This document shows positions 50,638 to 58,963 of a DNA stretch of 64,000 nt, one piece after another; position 1 is the first letter of the stretch; each line of letters starts with the position of its first letter. A program made the position numbers and the translations under genes. The stretch covers positions 4,568 to 68,567 of the forward strand of contig RAZP01000035.1 of assembly GCA_004028745.1 (NCBI GenBank), written 5' to 3'. The notes under the pieces are model-generated. The model saw nothing but the letters and a program-made list of their open reading frames with translations. It was not told the DNA's origin and did no database searches. The DNA comes from Prosthecochloris sp. Its GTDB lineage: Bacteria; Bacteroidota; Chlorobiia; Chlorobiales; Chlorobiaceae.

Positions 50638-51999
50638 ATGATAAGCATGTTGCATTTGTTCAAGACCGACAAGGGGAAAAACAAATCACTGTTTTTTCCT
50701 GGGAAAGCAGCTTTGATTGTCCTGATTCTGCTTTGCGTCTGCGGTATTCAATCTCTCCGTGCCGAGGACGGGGGGGATTCAGACGTTTCTTCTCTCTCCT
50801 ACTCTTTGCGCCTGAGAGGTGAAAGCGAGAGGATTGATCTGAGCAACTCGCGTTTAAATCCTGACAATCTGCTTCGGCGATATGATGAGCGTTTAGAGGG
50901 TTTCCTGCTTGGCAGCGCTATGTACCGCGGGCTTGGAGGGGTTGTCGAAACAGAGTTACGTCTCGGTTATGAGTATCTTGCAGGGGAGTCACTTACCGCG
51001 TCATTCGATGATGATGAGCTCAGCGCGGTCATCAATCAGCTATACTATCGAAGTTCTTCAGAGCCTTTTTCATTCGTGCTGGGGAGAAAAAAGGTTCGTT
51101 GGGGTGTAGGATATTCTTACAGCCCTACCGACCTTGTTACCCAGTTGAAGAATCCCGAGGATCCCGATGACAGGCTCAGCAGGGTCGAAGGGGCCGATCT
51201 TTTGCAGGTTTCCTATCTCAATGGCTCGAGCCAGATTGACCTTGTTTATTTTCCTGAGGTTGACTGGAATTTTGACAATTCTTTTATCGGAAAGAGCAGG
51301 GTGGGTATGCGATGGTACCAGTTTATCGATCCTTTTGATCTCTCTTTTGTGGGAATGATCGATGATGATGGAGAGTGGGCTGCAGGCTTGAATACCTCGG
51401 TAGCTGTCGGCAACGCGCTTGAATTGCATGCCGAGTACCTTTACTCCTCCGACAACGATCGGAATTATCCTGATACAGGAGTGGATCCGGAGCAGTTTAT
51501 CTATCCCTATTTCCCATCATCCAGTGACGGTGTCCACGATGTGTTGCTTGGCGGGCAGTATACGTTTGACAATAACCTCAATCTAACCCTTGAATATCTT
51601 TACAGGAGTTCAGGATACTCTGAGAGCGAGTTCGATGCTTATTACAACCATATCGCCTGGCTCGATAACCAATATTTCCAGTTGGTTGACAATGAACCGG
51701 CAGTTTCCGGACTGAAAGAAGCAGCCGTGAATTTCAGGGCACCTCAGCGCAGACATTACCTTTTTACAAGATTATATCATCCTGAGGTTGTAAGGTTCGT
51801 TTCGCTTGAAATGTACAGTTACGTGGGGCTGGAAGACGGCAGCGGTTTTTTTGTTATTATGCCGACCTATAAAGGTTCGGATTCTTTCGATCTCTATGTT
51901 CGACTGAAAAAGTTCTGGGGAGATCAAGATACGGAGTTTGGGCTCGTACCCGAGGATTTAAGCGCCATTGTCGGTGTCTCCCTGTACATGGGAGGATAA
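50638..51999 (+). CDS. Outer membrane beta-barrel protein of the export locus
   Basis: A 453-residue protein with signal peptide (LIVLILLCVCGIQSLRAED). The rest is amphipathic beta-strand sequence with frequent aromatic and Asp/Ser turn residues (LSYSLRLRGESERIDLSNSRLNPDNLLRRYDERLEGFL...FVLGRKKVRWGVGYSYSPTDLV). VRWGVG..YSPTDLV..L and a barrel end (DLSAIVGVSLYMGG) resemble DUF1302-like barrels that accompany LolA-like and RND/ABC exporters. It is probably the outer-membrane end of the route formed by the three genes before it. Confidence 0.78.
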   Translation: MISMLHLFKTDKGKNKSLFFPGKAALIVLILLCVCGIQSLRAEDGGDSDVSSLSYSLRLRGESERIDLSNSRLNPDNLLRRYDERLEGFLLGSAMYRGLGGVVETELRLGYEYLAGESLTASFDDDELSAVINQLYYRSSSEPFSFVLGRKKVRWGVGYSYSPTDLVTQLKNPEDPDDRLSRVEGADLLQVSYLNGSSQIDLVYFPEVDWNFDNSFIGKSRVGMRWYQFIDPFDLSFVGMIDDDGEWAAGLNTSVAVGNALELHAEYLYSSDNDRNYPDTGVDPEQFIYPYFPSSSDGVHDVLLGGQYTFDNNLNLTLEYLYRSSGYSESEFDAYYNHIAWLDNQYFQLVDNEPAVSGLKEAAVNFRAPQRRHYLFTRLYHPEVVRFVSLEMYSYVGLEDGSGFFVIMPTYKGSDSFDLYVRLKKFWGDQDTEFGLVPEDLSAIVGVSLYMGG

Positions 52000-52002
52000 A
52001 AA

Positions 52003-52030
52003 AACTCCCGCGGTTCTTCGCACGGGAGTT
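52003..52030. terminator. Terminator shared by the barrel and rlpA genes
   Basis: AACTCCCG, 12-base loop, CGGGAGTT. On the minus strand the stem is followed by seven T, a good end for rlpA. On the plus strand it lies just past the barrel stop and could work weakly for that operon. Confidence 0.8.
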
Positions 52031-52074
52031 GCAATGCATTTGTTTGTCAGAGGGATCGACTTATAGAGGTGTCC

Positions 52075-52596
52075 TTATGAGGCGTTCGATTCGCCTTCAT
52101 AGACCTCGATGCGGACTTTTGTCACACCTTTTTGCAAAAGGTCGATCTCTTTTGCCGCCTCGAGAGAGAGGTCGATGATTCTGCCCTTGATGTACGGGCC
52201 ACGGTCGTTGATTCTTACCAGAACCTTTTTGCCGTTGGAAAGGTTGGTGACGCGGACCATGGAACCGAAGGGCAACGACTTGTGAGCAGCAGTTAGTTCA
52301 TGCATGTTGAAGCGCTCGCCGTTAGCGGTCAGGCGTCCATGAAATCTGTCGGCATAGTATGATGCTTTTCCTTCCGTAATCATGAAAAGCTTGCCGAGCT
52401 CTTTTTCCGCATCAGGACTCGCAAGTGAATCGCGCTGCATTTGGAATGGGCTGATAACCTTTTCCAAAACCGGAACAGCAGAGATTCCTGATTGTATCGA
52501 TGTATAATTGGCGCTTGTCTGACAGCCGGTTAGTTGAATAAGGAAAAAGGCGGCTATAGAAAAATGAAAGGCAAACGTGAGTCGTCTATTGTTCAT
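52075..52596 (-). CDS. rlpA: RlpA-type septal ring lipoprotein
   Basis: A 173-residue lipoprotein ([11 protein letters not shown], acylated Cys about residue 25). The C-terminal double-psi beta-barrel is clear: [76 protein letters not shown], with the catalytic-type Asp of INDRGP. RlpA proteins are lytic transglycosylases that cut peptidoglycan strands lacking stem peptides; the SPOR domain of larger versions is missing here. It is a single gene on the minus strand. Confidence 0.93.
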   Translation of the reverse strand: MNNRRLTFAFHFSIAAFFLIQLTGCQTSANYTSIQSGISAVPVLEKVISPFQMQRDSLASPDAEKELGKLFMITEGKASYYADRFHGRLTANGERFNMHELTAAHKSLPFGSMVRVTNLSNGKKVLVRINDRGPYIKGRIIDLSLEAAKEIDLLQKGVTKVRIEVYEGESNAS

Positions 52597-53104
52597 ATTG
52601 TCTGTTTTTGATTAAATCTGTTCTTGGTGTTTTTTAATAAAAAATACCTGAGAACAGCAATTATTTATTGCTTAATATAAGGAAAAAAAGTATAATTAAA
52701 GCCAAAGTGTATGATTTTTATCTAAGTGATTATAATAAAGACACTTATATTTTCCGTGCGCTTCGTTTTTTTCGATTTTCTATTTCCCTTCGCTATCAAT
52801 TCTGCATGATTTTCCCGCCAGCACTTCATTTACGAATTAATTGTTTTCATGCACCTGGCGTAAACTATTGCTTCCTGAATACGGTTATGTAAAAGTGCAA
52901 TGTATCTGCCGCGTATTCGATAACCTGAATTGGGCGATGTTTGAGCATCCCGGCATAATCAGTTGTCCCGGCGAGTCGGGAAGCTGGCAGTGGGCAAAAT
53001 TACAATGACCGCTTGGTTTTTGGGTACAGCATTTCTTTCTGACACTGTTTGCCGGGACAGTGTGAAGCGTTCTGTTCAGGGCACACTTAATCAGGGAAAA
53101 TTGT
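52597..53104. other. Intergenic region, no gene seen
   Basis: About 510 bases, AT-rich at the left. Short ORFs are present but none has a ribosome site or resemblance to known proteins. It contains divergent promoters for rlpA and the ArsA-like gene. Confidence 0.5.
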
Positions 53105-54322
53105 ATGCGTTTGATTCTGATGACCGGAAAAGGAGGGGTCGGAAAGACCTCTATGGCAGCGGCAACGGGGCTCCGCTGTGCGGAAATGGGCTATAAAACT
53201 CTGGTTCTGAGCACAGACCCCGCTCACTCGCTTGCCGACAGCTTTGATGTCGAGCTTGGGCATGAGCCCAAGGAGGTATGTCAAAATCTTTGGGGAGCGG
53301 AGCTCGACGTTCTCGAAGAGCTTGAACAGAATTGGGGATCGGTAAAACGTTATATCACAGAAGTCTTGCAGGCACGCGGCCTTGAAGGCGTCCAAGCTGA
53401 GGAGCTGGCTATTCTTCCCGGGTCTGATGAGATTTTTGGACTGGTAAGGGTATTCCGGCATCACAAGGAAGGGCATTACGATGTACTGATCATAGATTCC
53501 GCTCCTACGGGAACAGCGTTGAGGCTGTTGAGTATTCCGGAGGTTACCGGTTGGTATATGCGTCGTTTTTACAAACCCTTGGAAAAAGTTGCGGTAACGC
53601 TCAGGCCTATCGTTGAGCCGATATTCAGGCCAATCGCGGGTTTTTCCCTGCCTGACAAACAGATGATGGACGTGCCGTATGAGTTTTATCAGAAGATCGA
53701 GAGGCTGGGAGAGATCCTGACGGATAACACCGTGACAACTGTACGGCTTGTCACCAATCCAGAGCGCATGGTTCTCAATGAGTCTCTCAGGGCTCATGCC
53801 TATCTCAGTCTCTACGATATCTCTACGGATCTTATTATCGCCAACAGGGTCATTCCCGACGAGGTGACCGACCCGTATTTCCAATACTGGAAAGAAAATC
53901 AGAAGATCTACCGTGATGAAATTTACGAGAATTTCAACCCTCTGCCGGTCAAAGAGGTTCCTTTATATTCACGGGAGATATGCGGGCTTAGAACGCTCGA
54001 TACGTTGAAGGAACTGCTCTATGGCGACGAAGATCCTTCCCAAGTGTACTATAAGGAAAATACGATGCGGGTTGAACAGGTCAAACACGGCTATACGCTT
54101 GAAATTTTACTTCCGGGGATAGAAAAAGATCAAGTACAAATCACCAAAAAAGGGGATGAACTGAACGTCCGCATTGGTAATCATCGTCGAAACCTCGTGC
54201 TGCCCCAGGCGCTTGCAACGCTTAAAACCGCTGGTGCCGAAATGGGAGATGAGCTCTTGAAGATTACATTTGTAGAAGAAAATGGGCAAAATACCGGGGA
54301 GAAGAATAAAAAAAGCTCATAG
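53105..54322 (+). CDS. ArsA/Get3-family ATPase with C-terminal HSP20-like domain
   Basis: A 405-residue protein. Deviant Walker [18 protein letters not shown], switch [34 protein letters not shown] (switch II) and [13 protein letters not shown] follow the ArsA/TRC40 order. Residues 325-390 ([50 protein letters not shown]) form an alpha-crystallin-like fold (ArsA_HSP20), seen in photosynthetic bacteria and chloroplast-type homologues. No arsenic genes are near, so a chaperone or membrane-protein targeting role is more likely than arsenite export. ATG follows AGGGA. Confidence 0.92.
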   Translation: MRLILMTGKGGVGKTSMAAATGLRCAEMGYKTLVLSTDPAHSLADSFDVELGHEPKEVCQNLWGAELDVLEELEQNWGSVKRYITEVLQARGLEGVQAEELAILPGSDEIFGLVRVFRHHKEGHYDVLIIDSAPTGTALRLLSIPEVTGWYMRRFYKPLEKVAVTLRPIVEPIFRPIAGFSLPDKQMMDVPYEFYQKIERLGEILTDNTVTTVRLVTNPERMVLNESLRAHAYLSLYDISTDLIIANRVIPDEVTDPYFQYWKENQKIYRDEIYENFNPLPVKEVPLYSREICGLRTLDTLKELLYGDEDPSQVYYKENTMRVEQVKHGYTLEILLPGIEKDQVQITKKGDELNVRIGNHRRNLVLPQALATLKTAGAEMGDELLKITFVEENGQNTGEKNKKSS

Positions 54323-54328
54323 AATAAA

Positions 54329-54350
54329 GGGCACCTCTATTAATTGTCGT
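54329..54350 (+). repeat. Solitary MITE end
   Basis: GGGCACCTCTATTAATTGTC followed by GT equals the left end of MITE copy 1 with one difference, but no right end follows. It is a relic of a sixth copy, directly after the ArsA-like gene. Confidence 0.75.
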
Positions 54351-54439
54351 TCTTTTTAATCTTAAATTATAGTTATATTTCTCGTTACCTTAATCTATAT
54401 ATCGAGTCAGTTTGATTCGAAGAGGAGAAAAAGAGCGTG

Positions 54440-54727
54440 ATGTCTTTTCAGGTTGGAGATCCGGTCATATACAGGAAACCTAAGAGCTCTTCGCGTCCGG
54501 GTCCGCGGGCAAGGCAGGTATATCCTCTTGAGCATGGAGAGGCTTACCATTATGTGGTTGATAAATTCTGGAAGGTGATCGGTATCAACGATGACGATAC
54601 TGTTGATGTTGTCACCCGAACGGGAAAAAAGCATCGTCTCGAGAAAGATGACCCGAACCTCCAGAAAGCACGTTTCCTAAAATACCTTCTTTTCAGGAAA
54701 CGTTTCCCTGATCTGGAAACCTTATAA
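54440..54727 (+). CDS. Conserved-looking hypothetical protein
   Basis: A 95-residue basic protein from ATG 54440 (a GTG lies directly before it); a GAGGAG sequence is upstream. MSFQVGDPVIYRKPKSSSRPGPRARQVYPLEHGEAYHYVVDKFWKVIGINDDDTVDVVTRTGKKHRLEKDDPNL looks like a small SH3-like beta-barrel: 'VGD.V.Y' and 'DDTVDVVTRTGKKHRL' are typical of such folds. Function unknown; no operon partner is certain. Confidence 0.72.
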   Translation: MSFQVGDPVIYRKPKSSSRPGPRARQVYPLEHGEAYHYVVDKFWKVIGINDDDTVDVVTRTGKKHRLEKDDPNLQKARFLKYLLFRKRFPDLETL

Positions 54728-54748
54728 CAGTTTCCTTTTTGTTTTCGT

Positions 54749-54982
54749 TTAATCTTCACCTTCGCCTACAGGTTCTGATCCTGTTCTCAGGTGGTGTACC
54801 TCGGTATCGAACCACAACGGCTTTTCATTGCGGAGCATACTGACCACCACCTGAAATTCAGCCGGATCTTTGAAGATCCTGTTTTCAATAAGCTGATTGC
54901 TTGAATCGTAGAGAGCGATCCTTCCTTTATGCTCATTCAAATCCCACCTGCTGTAATAGCTTGCAACAAGTACATTAGCCAT
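54749..54982 (-). CDS. Small hypothetical protein
   Basis: A 77-residue protein: MANVLVASYYSRWDLNEHKGRIALYDSSNQLIENRIFKDPAEFQVVVSMLRNEKPLWFDTEVHHLRTGSEPVGEGED. The coding pattern is even and the sequence looks like a real small alpha/beta protein, but I do not recognise the family. It is convergent with the preceding gene and followed upstream by the hexanucleotide tract. Confidence 0.6.
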   Translation of the reverse strand: MANVLVASYYSRWDLNEHKGRIALYDSSNQLIENRIFKDPAEFQVVVSMLRNEKPLWFDTEVHHLRTGSEPVGEGED

Positions 54983-55053
54983 AGTCGACTTTGTTTAGGT
55001 TGTGGTACAATTCCTGCTTGATTGTTTTTCCTGCTTCCCGATATCTTTCCCCT

Positions 55054-55147
55054 ATCGTAATCGTAATCGTAATCGTAATCGTAATCGTAATCGTAATCGT
55101 AATCGTAATCGTAATCGTAATCGTAATCGTAATCGTAATCGTAATCG
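55054..55147. repeat. Hexanucleotide tandem repeat (TAATCG)n, about 15.5 units
   Basis: About 94 bases of perfect TAATCG units with no interruption. It lies in the non-coding gap between the start of the 77-residue gene and the end of the pentapeptide-repeat gene. Because the unit is 6 bp, all frames stay open (RNRN, YDYD, VIVI), so ORFs predicted across it are artefacts. Confidence 0.95.
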
Positions 55148-55227
55148 GCCTTTTCCCTTTCTTTTTTTCGATACACTGCCGGCTCCGAAGACTGCTTACC
55201 GGTTTAAAATTCTCCTGCTCACCATAC

Positions 55228-55269
55228 CGTACGGGCGAAAAATTTTTCGTCCCTACTCATGCTATACCG
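55228..55269 (+). repeat. GGGCGAAA-palindrome dispersed repeat, copy B
   Basis: ACGGGCGAAAAATTTTTCGT then CCCTACTCATGCTATACCG; matches the copy at 4158-4196 with few changes. Confidence 0.65.
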
Positions 55270-55397
55270 CCATCAACCAACCAGCACTTCAACACTCATT
55301 CTTCATTGTTCCTCACTCAGCTCACAGGGGGGGCTGCCCCTACAATTCAACGATTCAACAGCTCAACAATTCAACAACCTTCTTGTTTAATTCTGGT

Positions 55398-56723
55398 TTA
55401 TTCATCGTCAACAAACCTCGCCCCCCTGAGCACTGCCCAGCCTTGTGTTGCTTTTTCACCAGAAGGAATAATGGTTTCAGCGGAAACGAGGGCATTGTTC
55501 AGAATAGTCCCGATAAACCCCGCCCCTGTAAGGTTTGCTCCTCTCAGATCAGCTTTTGTAAGATCGGCATCGTACAAATTGGCGTTTGAAAGGTTTGCTT
55601 TGTTCAGGCTGGCTCCGTGAAGCCTTGCTCCATGGAATTGTACGCCGGTGAGAGCGGCTCCACTCAGGTCGGCGTTTTTCATAAACGCACGTTCAAAATT
55701 TGCCCCCTGGAGGTTTGCGTTGCGGAAAATGGTTTTTACCAGACTGGCTCTTGTCCATGAAGTGTTGACAAGATCGGCCCCTGAAAAGTCAGCTTTGTCG
55801 AGTTTGGCTCCGTTCATGCTTGAACTTTTCATGTCCACCCCTTTCATGTCCGCCCCTTCCAGCCCGGCGTCATCGAGGTTTTCATCCTGAAGATCAGTAT
55901 CCATATCGGGATTCTGGTTTCGAAGGGTGTTCCAGGCTTCCACATCCTGTAAAAGGATTGTTTCCGGGGCATTTTCAATGGAGGTTTCTGGTTCAGGTGT
56001 TCCAGGGGTGCTGTAGGTTGCAGGAGTCGGAAGAGGTGCTGCCTTCATGGCAACAGGTGTTTTTTCCGCTTCTTGTGCATATCTCGCACCGTTGATAGAG
56101 GCCCATAGTGAAGTTGCTCTTTTGCCTGACGGAAGAATGGTATTATTTGAAATTTTTGCTCCTTCCAGTTGAGCTTGCCTGAGCAGTTTTGCTCCAGTCA
56201 GGTTCGCTCCCCTGAGATCAGCTTTTTTCAAGTTTGCCTCGAAAAAGCGGACATTTTCAAGACTTGCTTCTTTCATGTTTGCTCCTTCGAGGTTTGCAAA
56301 ACGGAAATCAGCGTCAGGAAGGTTTGCGTTACTGAAGTTTGCTCCTTTTGCATAGGCGTTTTTCAGGTCAGCTTTTGAAAGGTTTGCCCCTTTAAGATTG
56401 GCGTCCCTGAGGTTTGTCCGCTTGAGCTTTGCAAACAAAAGGTTGGCATTCTGGAGGTTTGCTCTATTGAGTTTCGCGCCGTTTAACTGGGCTTTGACCA
56501 TGCTCGCGTCGTGGAGATCAACATTGTCGAGATCGGCATCCTCAAGGTTTGCTTTGTTGAGATCGATTGTCATGGATGGCTGCCCGGTGCGCATGGTATT
56601 CCATGCACTGACATCCGAGAGAAGTTCTTTTAAAGCTATTGGATTAAATCCAAAAGTTTTACCGGAGGAGGGTCCACTTTGTAATACCAGAAGCAAAGCT
56701 GAAAGAAGGAGCATTTTTTTCAT
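55398..56723 (-). CDS. Exported pentapeptide-repeat protein, two domains
   Basis: A 441-residue protein with signal peptide MKKMLLLSALLLVLQSGPSSGKT. Two blocks of pentapeptide repeats A(D/N)Lxx follow (for example ANLRDANLKGANLSKADLKNA), each opened by a 'W.T.R...P.M..DL' motif and closed by the same cap (ILPSGKRATSLWASINGARY and IIPSGEKATQGWAVLRGARF). The blocks are separated by a Pro/Thr-rich linker (TPVAMKAAPLPTPATYSTPG). Repeats fold into a right-handed four-sided helix. The duplicated domain with its cap suggests a structural role in the periplasm; function unknown. Confidence 0.9.
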   Translation of the reverse strand: MKKMLLLSALLLVLQSGPSSGKTFGFNPIALKELLSDVSAWNTMRTGQPSMTIDLNKANLEDADLDNVDLHDASMVKAQLNGAKLNRANLQNANLLFAKLKRTNLRDANLKGANLSKADLKNAYAKGANFSNANLPDADFRFANLEGANMKEASLENVRFFEANLKKADLRGANLTGAKLLRQAQLEGAKISNNTILPSGKRATSLWASINGARYAQEAEKTPVAMKAAPLPTPATYSTPGTPEPETSIENAPETILLQDVEAWNTLRNQNPDMDTDLQDENLDDAGLEGADMKGVDMKSSSMNGAKLDKADFSGADLVNTSWTRASLVKTIFRNANLQGANFERAFMKNADLSGAALTGVQFHGARLHGASLNKANLSNANLYDADLTKADLRGANLTGAGFIGTILNNALVSAETIIPSGEKATQGWAVLRGARFVDDE

Positions 56724-56800
56724 GAGAACACAATTAACGTTATGGAACGCAGGTTGTTACGGTAATATATATAACCAAGCAGTCTAACGAGAAATAATCA

Positions 56801-56900
56801 GAGCACCTCGATTTATTTATTCCGCGCTTCAATTGCATCGTTGAGCGGATGAGAGGGGTTTCTGCGCAATCGGGACTCATGACAATTAATAGAGGTGCCC
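56801..56900. repeat. MITE-like element, copy 5 (shortened, 100 bp)
   Basis: Ends GAGCACCTCGATTTATTTAT and GACAATTAATAGAGGTGCCC, flanked by exact ATCA repeats (56797-56800 and 56901-56904). Compared with copy 4 the central part is deleted (GCGCTTCAATTGCATCGTTG is kept, the CATGTACTCCGTGTACAC part is lost). The right-hand ATCA includes the stop codon of the EamA gene. Confidence 0.88.
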
Positions 56901-56901
56901 A

Positions 56902-57723
56902 TCAGATTCTGGAACGCAGAAGAATAAGTGAGCCTGCGATAATCAGAGTCCCCCCGGCCCACGCTGATGCCGGTGGGACTTCATTCCAGAAAAAGTAGCC
57001 GAACAAGATTGAGAAAATAATGGAGGTATAGCTTGCTGCGGCAACAACCGGGGCGTAATCCATTCTGTAGGCAAGTGTCATCAGGTACTGGCCGATGGTC
57101 GAAAAAAGCGCTACCCCACCCAGAAGGAGCCATTCCGTATGGTCAGGCATGATGAATGATGGTCCCATCCAGATGGAACTGAGCAGTGCGGTAATAACAA
57201 AAAAGTTTGCAACGATTGTTGCCGGATCGTCAGTGCGGTTAAGTTTTCTGACGAGCAAATGAGCTATTGCCGAAGCCGTGGCTGCACCGATACTTGCCCA
57301 GGCTGCCGCAGTCCATCCCAATGAGGGATCCAGAATAAGCACAATGCCTATTAACCCTGTTCCAATCGCGAGCCACACAGAAGGGCTTGTTTTTTCCCCA
57401 ACTACCCATGGTGCGAGAATTGCCAGGATAAGCGGTTGTGTTTTCCCAAGGAAAACGCTTACAGCAAGCGGCATATGTGTCAGCGCATAATAAAAGCCGC
57501 TGATCGCCAGGAATCCGAAAAAGGCTCGCAGGAGAAGAGTCTTCCATGCTGTTACAATCAGCTTTTTTTTCTGCAGCCACAGCGCTCCGAGAAAAAAAGG
57601 AAGAGGCAGGATACTGCGGAATAAAATGATTTCCGGTATTGGCAATGACGAGCCGATTCCCTTGATCATTGCAGCCATTGTGGCGAAGCAGGCTGAGGCT
57701 ATGAGCATGAGAACGACACTCAT
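56902..57723 (-). CDS. EamA/DMT-family permease
   Basis: A 273-residue inner-membrane protein with ten hydrophobic helices in two EamA repeats (MSVVLMLIASACFATMAAMIKG; SIGAATASAIAHLLVRKLNR). Motifs such as ILFRSILPLPFF, FYYALTHMPLAVSVFLGKTQPLILAILAPWVVGEK and SILFGYFFWNEVPPASAWAGGTLIIAGSLIL are those of the drug/metabolite transporter superfamily. Substrate unknown; exporters of amino acids or metabolites are common. The stop TGA is formed at the junction with MITE copy 5. Confidence 0.9.
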   Translation of the reverse strand: MSVVLMLIASACFATMAAMIKGIGSSLPIPEIILFRSILPLPFFLGALWLQKKKLIVTAWKTLLLRAFFGFLAISGFYYALTHMPLAVSVFLGKTQPLILAILAPWVVGEKTSPSVWLAIGTGLIGIVLILDPSLGWTAAAWASIGAATASAIAHLLVRKLNRTDDPATIVANFFVITALLSSIWMGPSFIMPDHTEWLLLGGVALFSTIGQYLMTLAYRMDYAPVVAAASYTSIIFSILFGYFFWNEVPPASAWAGGTLIIAGSLILLRSRI

Positions 57724-57795
57724 TGAAGATCAAAATTCAAAAGTGAAAAGTCAAAACGTTGTTATTGCTTGTTCTTATACATGGCAATGCTTTTC

Positions 57796-57826
57796 TATAG
57801 GTCTTATGAGTCCCATAAGACCTATA
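57796..57826. repeat. Perfect 13-bp palindrome
   Basis: TATAGGTCTTATG, loop AGTCC, CATAAGACCTATA, between the divergent EamA and SDR genes. It may be a REP-type repeat or an operator; no second copy was noticed in this window. Confidence 0.6.
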
Positions 57827-58040
57827 AAATTCACTTATTCTATTGGCTTGGTTTTCTAAGTTGGCACTGTTTGCCTTCCGGCTCTCGTGAAAGGAGAAAA
57901 AAGCAAATTTTGAAGAGGTTTCATAATTGCCAGGAAAAATATTCCGGGGGCTGTCGGTAGAAACGAAATATGTTATCATTGCGTTACGGTTATATAGTTG
58001 AAGAATTGAAAAGCAATCCCGCGTTTAGGGGGTATAATCT

Positions 58041-58742
58041 ATGACAGAAAAAGCAAAATATAGTGGAAAGGTTTTGGTCGCCGGAGCTACCGGTAGAACC
58101 GGAAGGTGGGTGGTTTCACGCCTGCAGCATTATGGTATTCCGGTTAAAGTACTCTCACGTTCTGCAGAAAAAGCCAAAGCACTTGGCGATGTCGAGGTTG
58201 TAGAAGGCAGAATCCAAAACGAAGAGGACGTTGCAAAAGCGGTGACTGGCTGCAGTGCGGTAATATCAGCACTGGGATCAAGTGAGGTGTTCGGGGATGC
58301 TTCTCCAGGTGAGGTTGACAGGGATGGTGTAATGAGGCTGGTTGATCAGGCCGCAAAGGCAGGAGTTGAGCATTTCGGTCTTGTCAGCTCGATGGCTGTA
58401 ACCAAATGGTATCATCCTCTGAACCTGTTTGCTGGCATTCTCAGCAAGAAGTTCGAAGCTGAGGAACACCTGAGGGATGTGTTCGGTAAAGAGGGCCGTT
58501 CCTATACGATTGTACGTCCCGGTGGACTGAGAGACGGTGGACCGCTGCTTCATGACCTTCATGTTGATCAGGGTGACAGATTGTGGAGCGGCTGGATAAA
58601 CCGTGGTGATGTTGCTGAACTTTTGGTTGTTTCGCTCTGGACCGATAAGGCAAAAAACAAAACCTTTGAGGTTGTCAACGAAGGTGAAAAAGAACATCGC
58701 CAGGACAGCCTGGAGCAATATTACGACAAACTTGCGAGTTAA
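58041..58742 (+). CDS. Atypical SDR, NAD(P)-binding protein
   Basis: A 233-residue protein: KVLVAGATGRTGRWVVSRLQHYGIPVKVLSRSAEKAKALGDVEVVEGRIQNEEDVAKAVTGCSAVISALGS is the NAD(P)-binding fold of the extended/atypical SDR group (NmrA-like, Ycf39/HCF173 relatives). YTIVRPGGLRDGG follows. These proteins often bind NADPH without clear dehydrogenase activity, and in phototrophs some assist pigment-protein assembly. The neighbouring chlorosome genes make such a role thinkable but not shown. The promoter region includes the 57796 palindrome. Confidence 0.85.
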   Translation: MTEKAKYSGKVLVAGATGRTGRWVVSRLQHYGIPVKVLSRSAEKAKALGDVEVVEGRIQNEEDVAKAVTGCSAVISALGSSEVFGDASPGEVDRDGVMRLVDQAAKAGVEHFGLVSSMAVTKWYHPLNLFAGILSKKFEAEEHLRDVFGKEGRSYTIVRPGGLRDGGPLLHDLHVDQGDRLWSGWINRGDVAELLVVSLWTDKAKNKTFEVVNEGEKEHRQDSLEQYYDKLAS

Positions 58743-58747
58743 CGTCT

Positions 58748-58819
58748 TAAGCGCGGACAGCAGATATACTATGCGGAAAAGGTTTGGTTTATGAGATTGC
58801 CATGCGCTGTCCGCGCTTA
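58748..58819 (+). repeat. Long-loop inverted repeat after the SDR gene
   Basis: TAAGCGCGGACAGC (58748-58761) and GCTGTCCGCGCTTA (58806-58819) form a perfect 14-bp stem around a 44-base loop, six bases past the stop codon. The loop is long for a terminator; it might be a transcript-end structure or a small element. Confidence 0.6.
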
Positions 58820-58907
58820 TTATAAAGTGCCTCTAATCTCCTCCTCTTCCCGATTTTCCGTTGGGAGGTATTAATATGGTGCTGAGACAGTGCTCTATTC
58901 ATGTGTT

Positions 58908-58934
58908 GCCTTCCCTGGCAGGGAAGGCTTTTTT
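58908..58934 (+). terminator. Rho-independent terminator
   Basis: GCCTTCCCT, GGC, AGGGAAGGC, then six T on the plus strand. It is 165 bases past the SDR stop, so the transcript would have a long structured 3' end containing the 58748-58819 repeat. Confidence 0.8.
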
Positions 58935-58963
58935 AGGTGAAAACATGTTTTTTTTCTGTGGGG

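Noticed and set aside
52059..52075. Further MITE copy at the end of rlpA (ATAGAGGTGTCC)
   Set aside because: Only about 12 bases match and no partner end is nearby; a similar short match at 59389-59398 was rejected for the same reason.
55054..55147. Possible CRISPR array
   Set aside because: The units are 6 bp, contiguous and without spacers; it is a microsatellite.
54991..55620. Long ORFs on both strands across the hexanucleotide tract (YDYD, RNRN and VIVI proteins)
   Set aside because: They are open only because the 6-bp repeat has no stops in any frame; no ribosome site or other protein-like sequence surrounds them.
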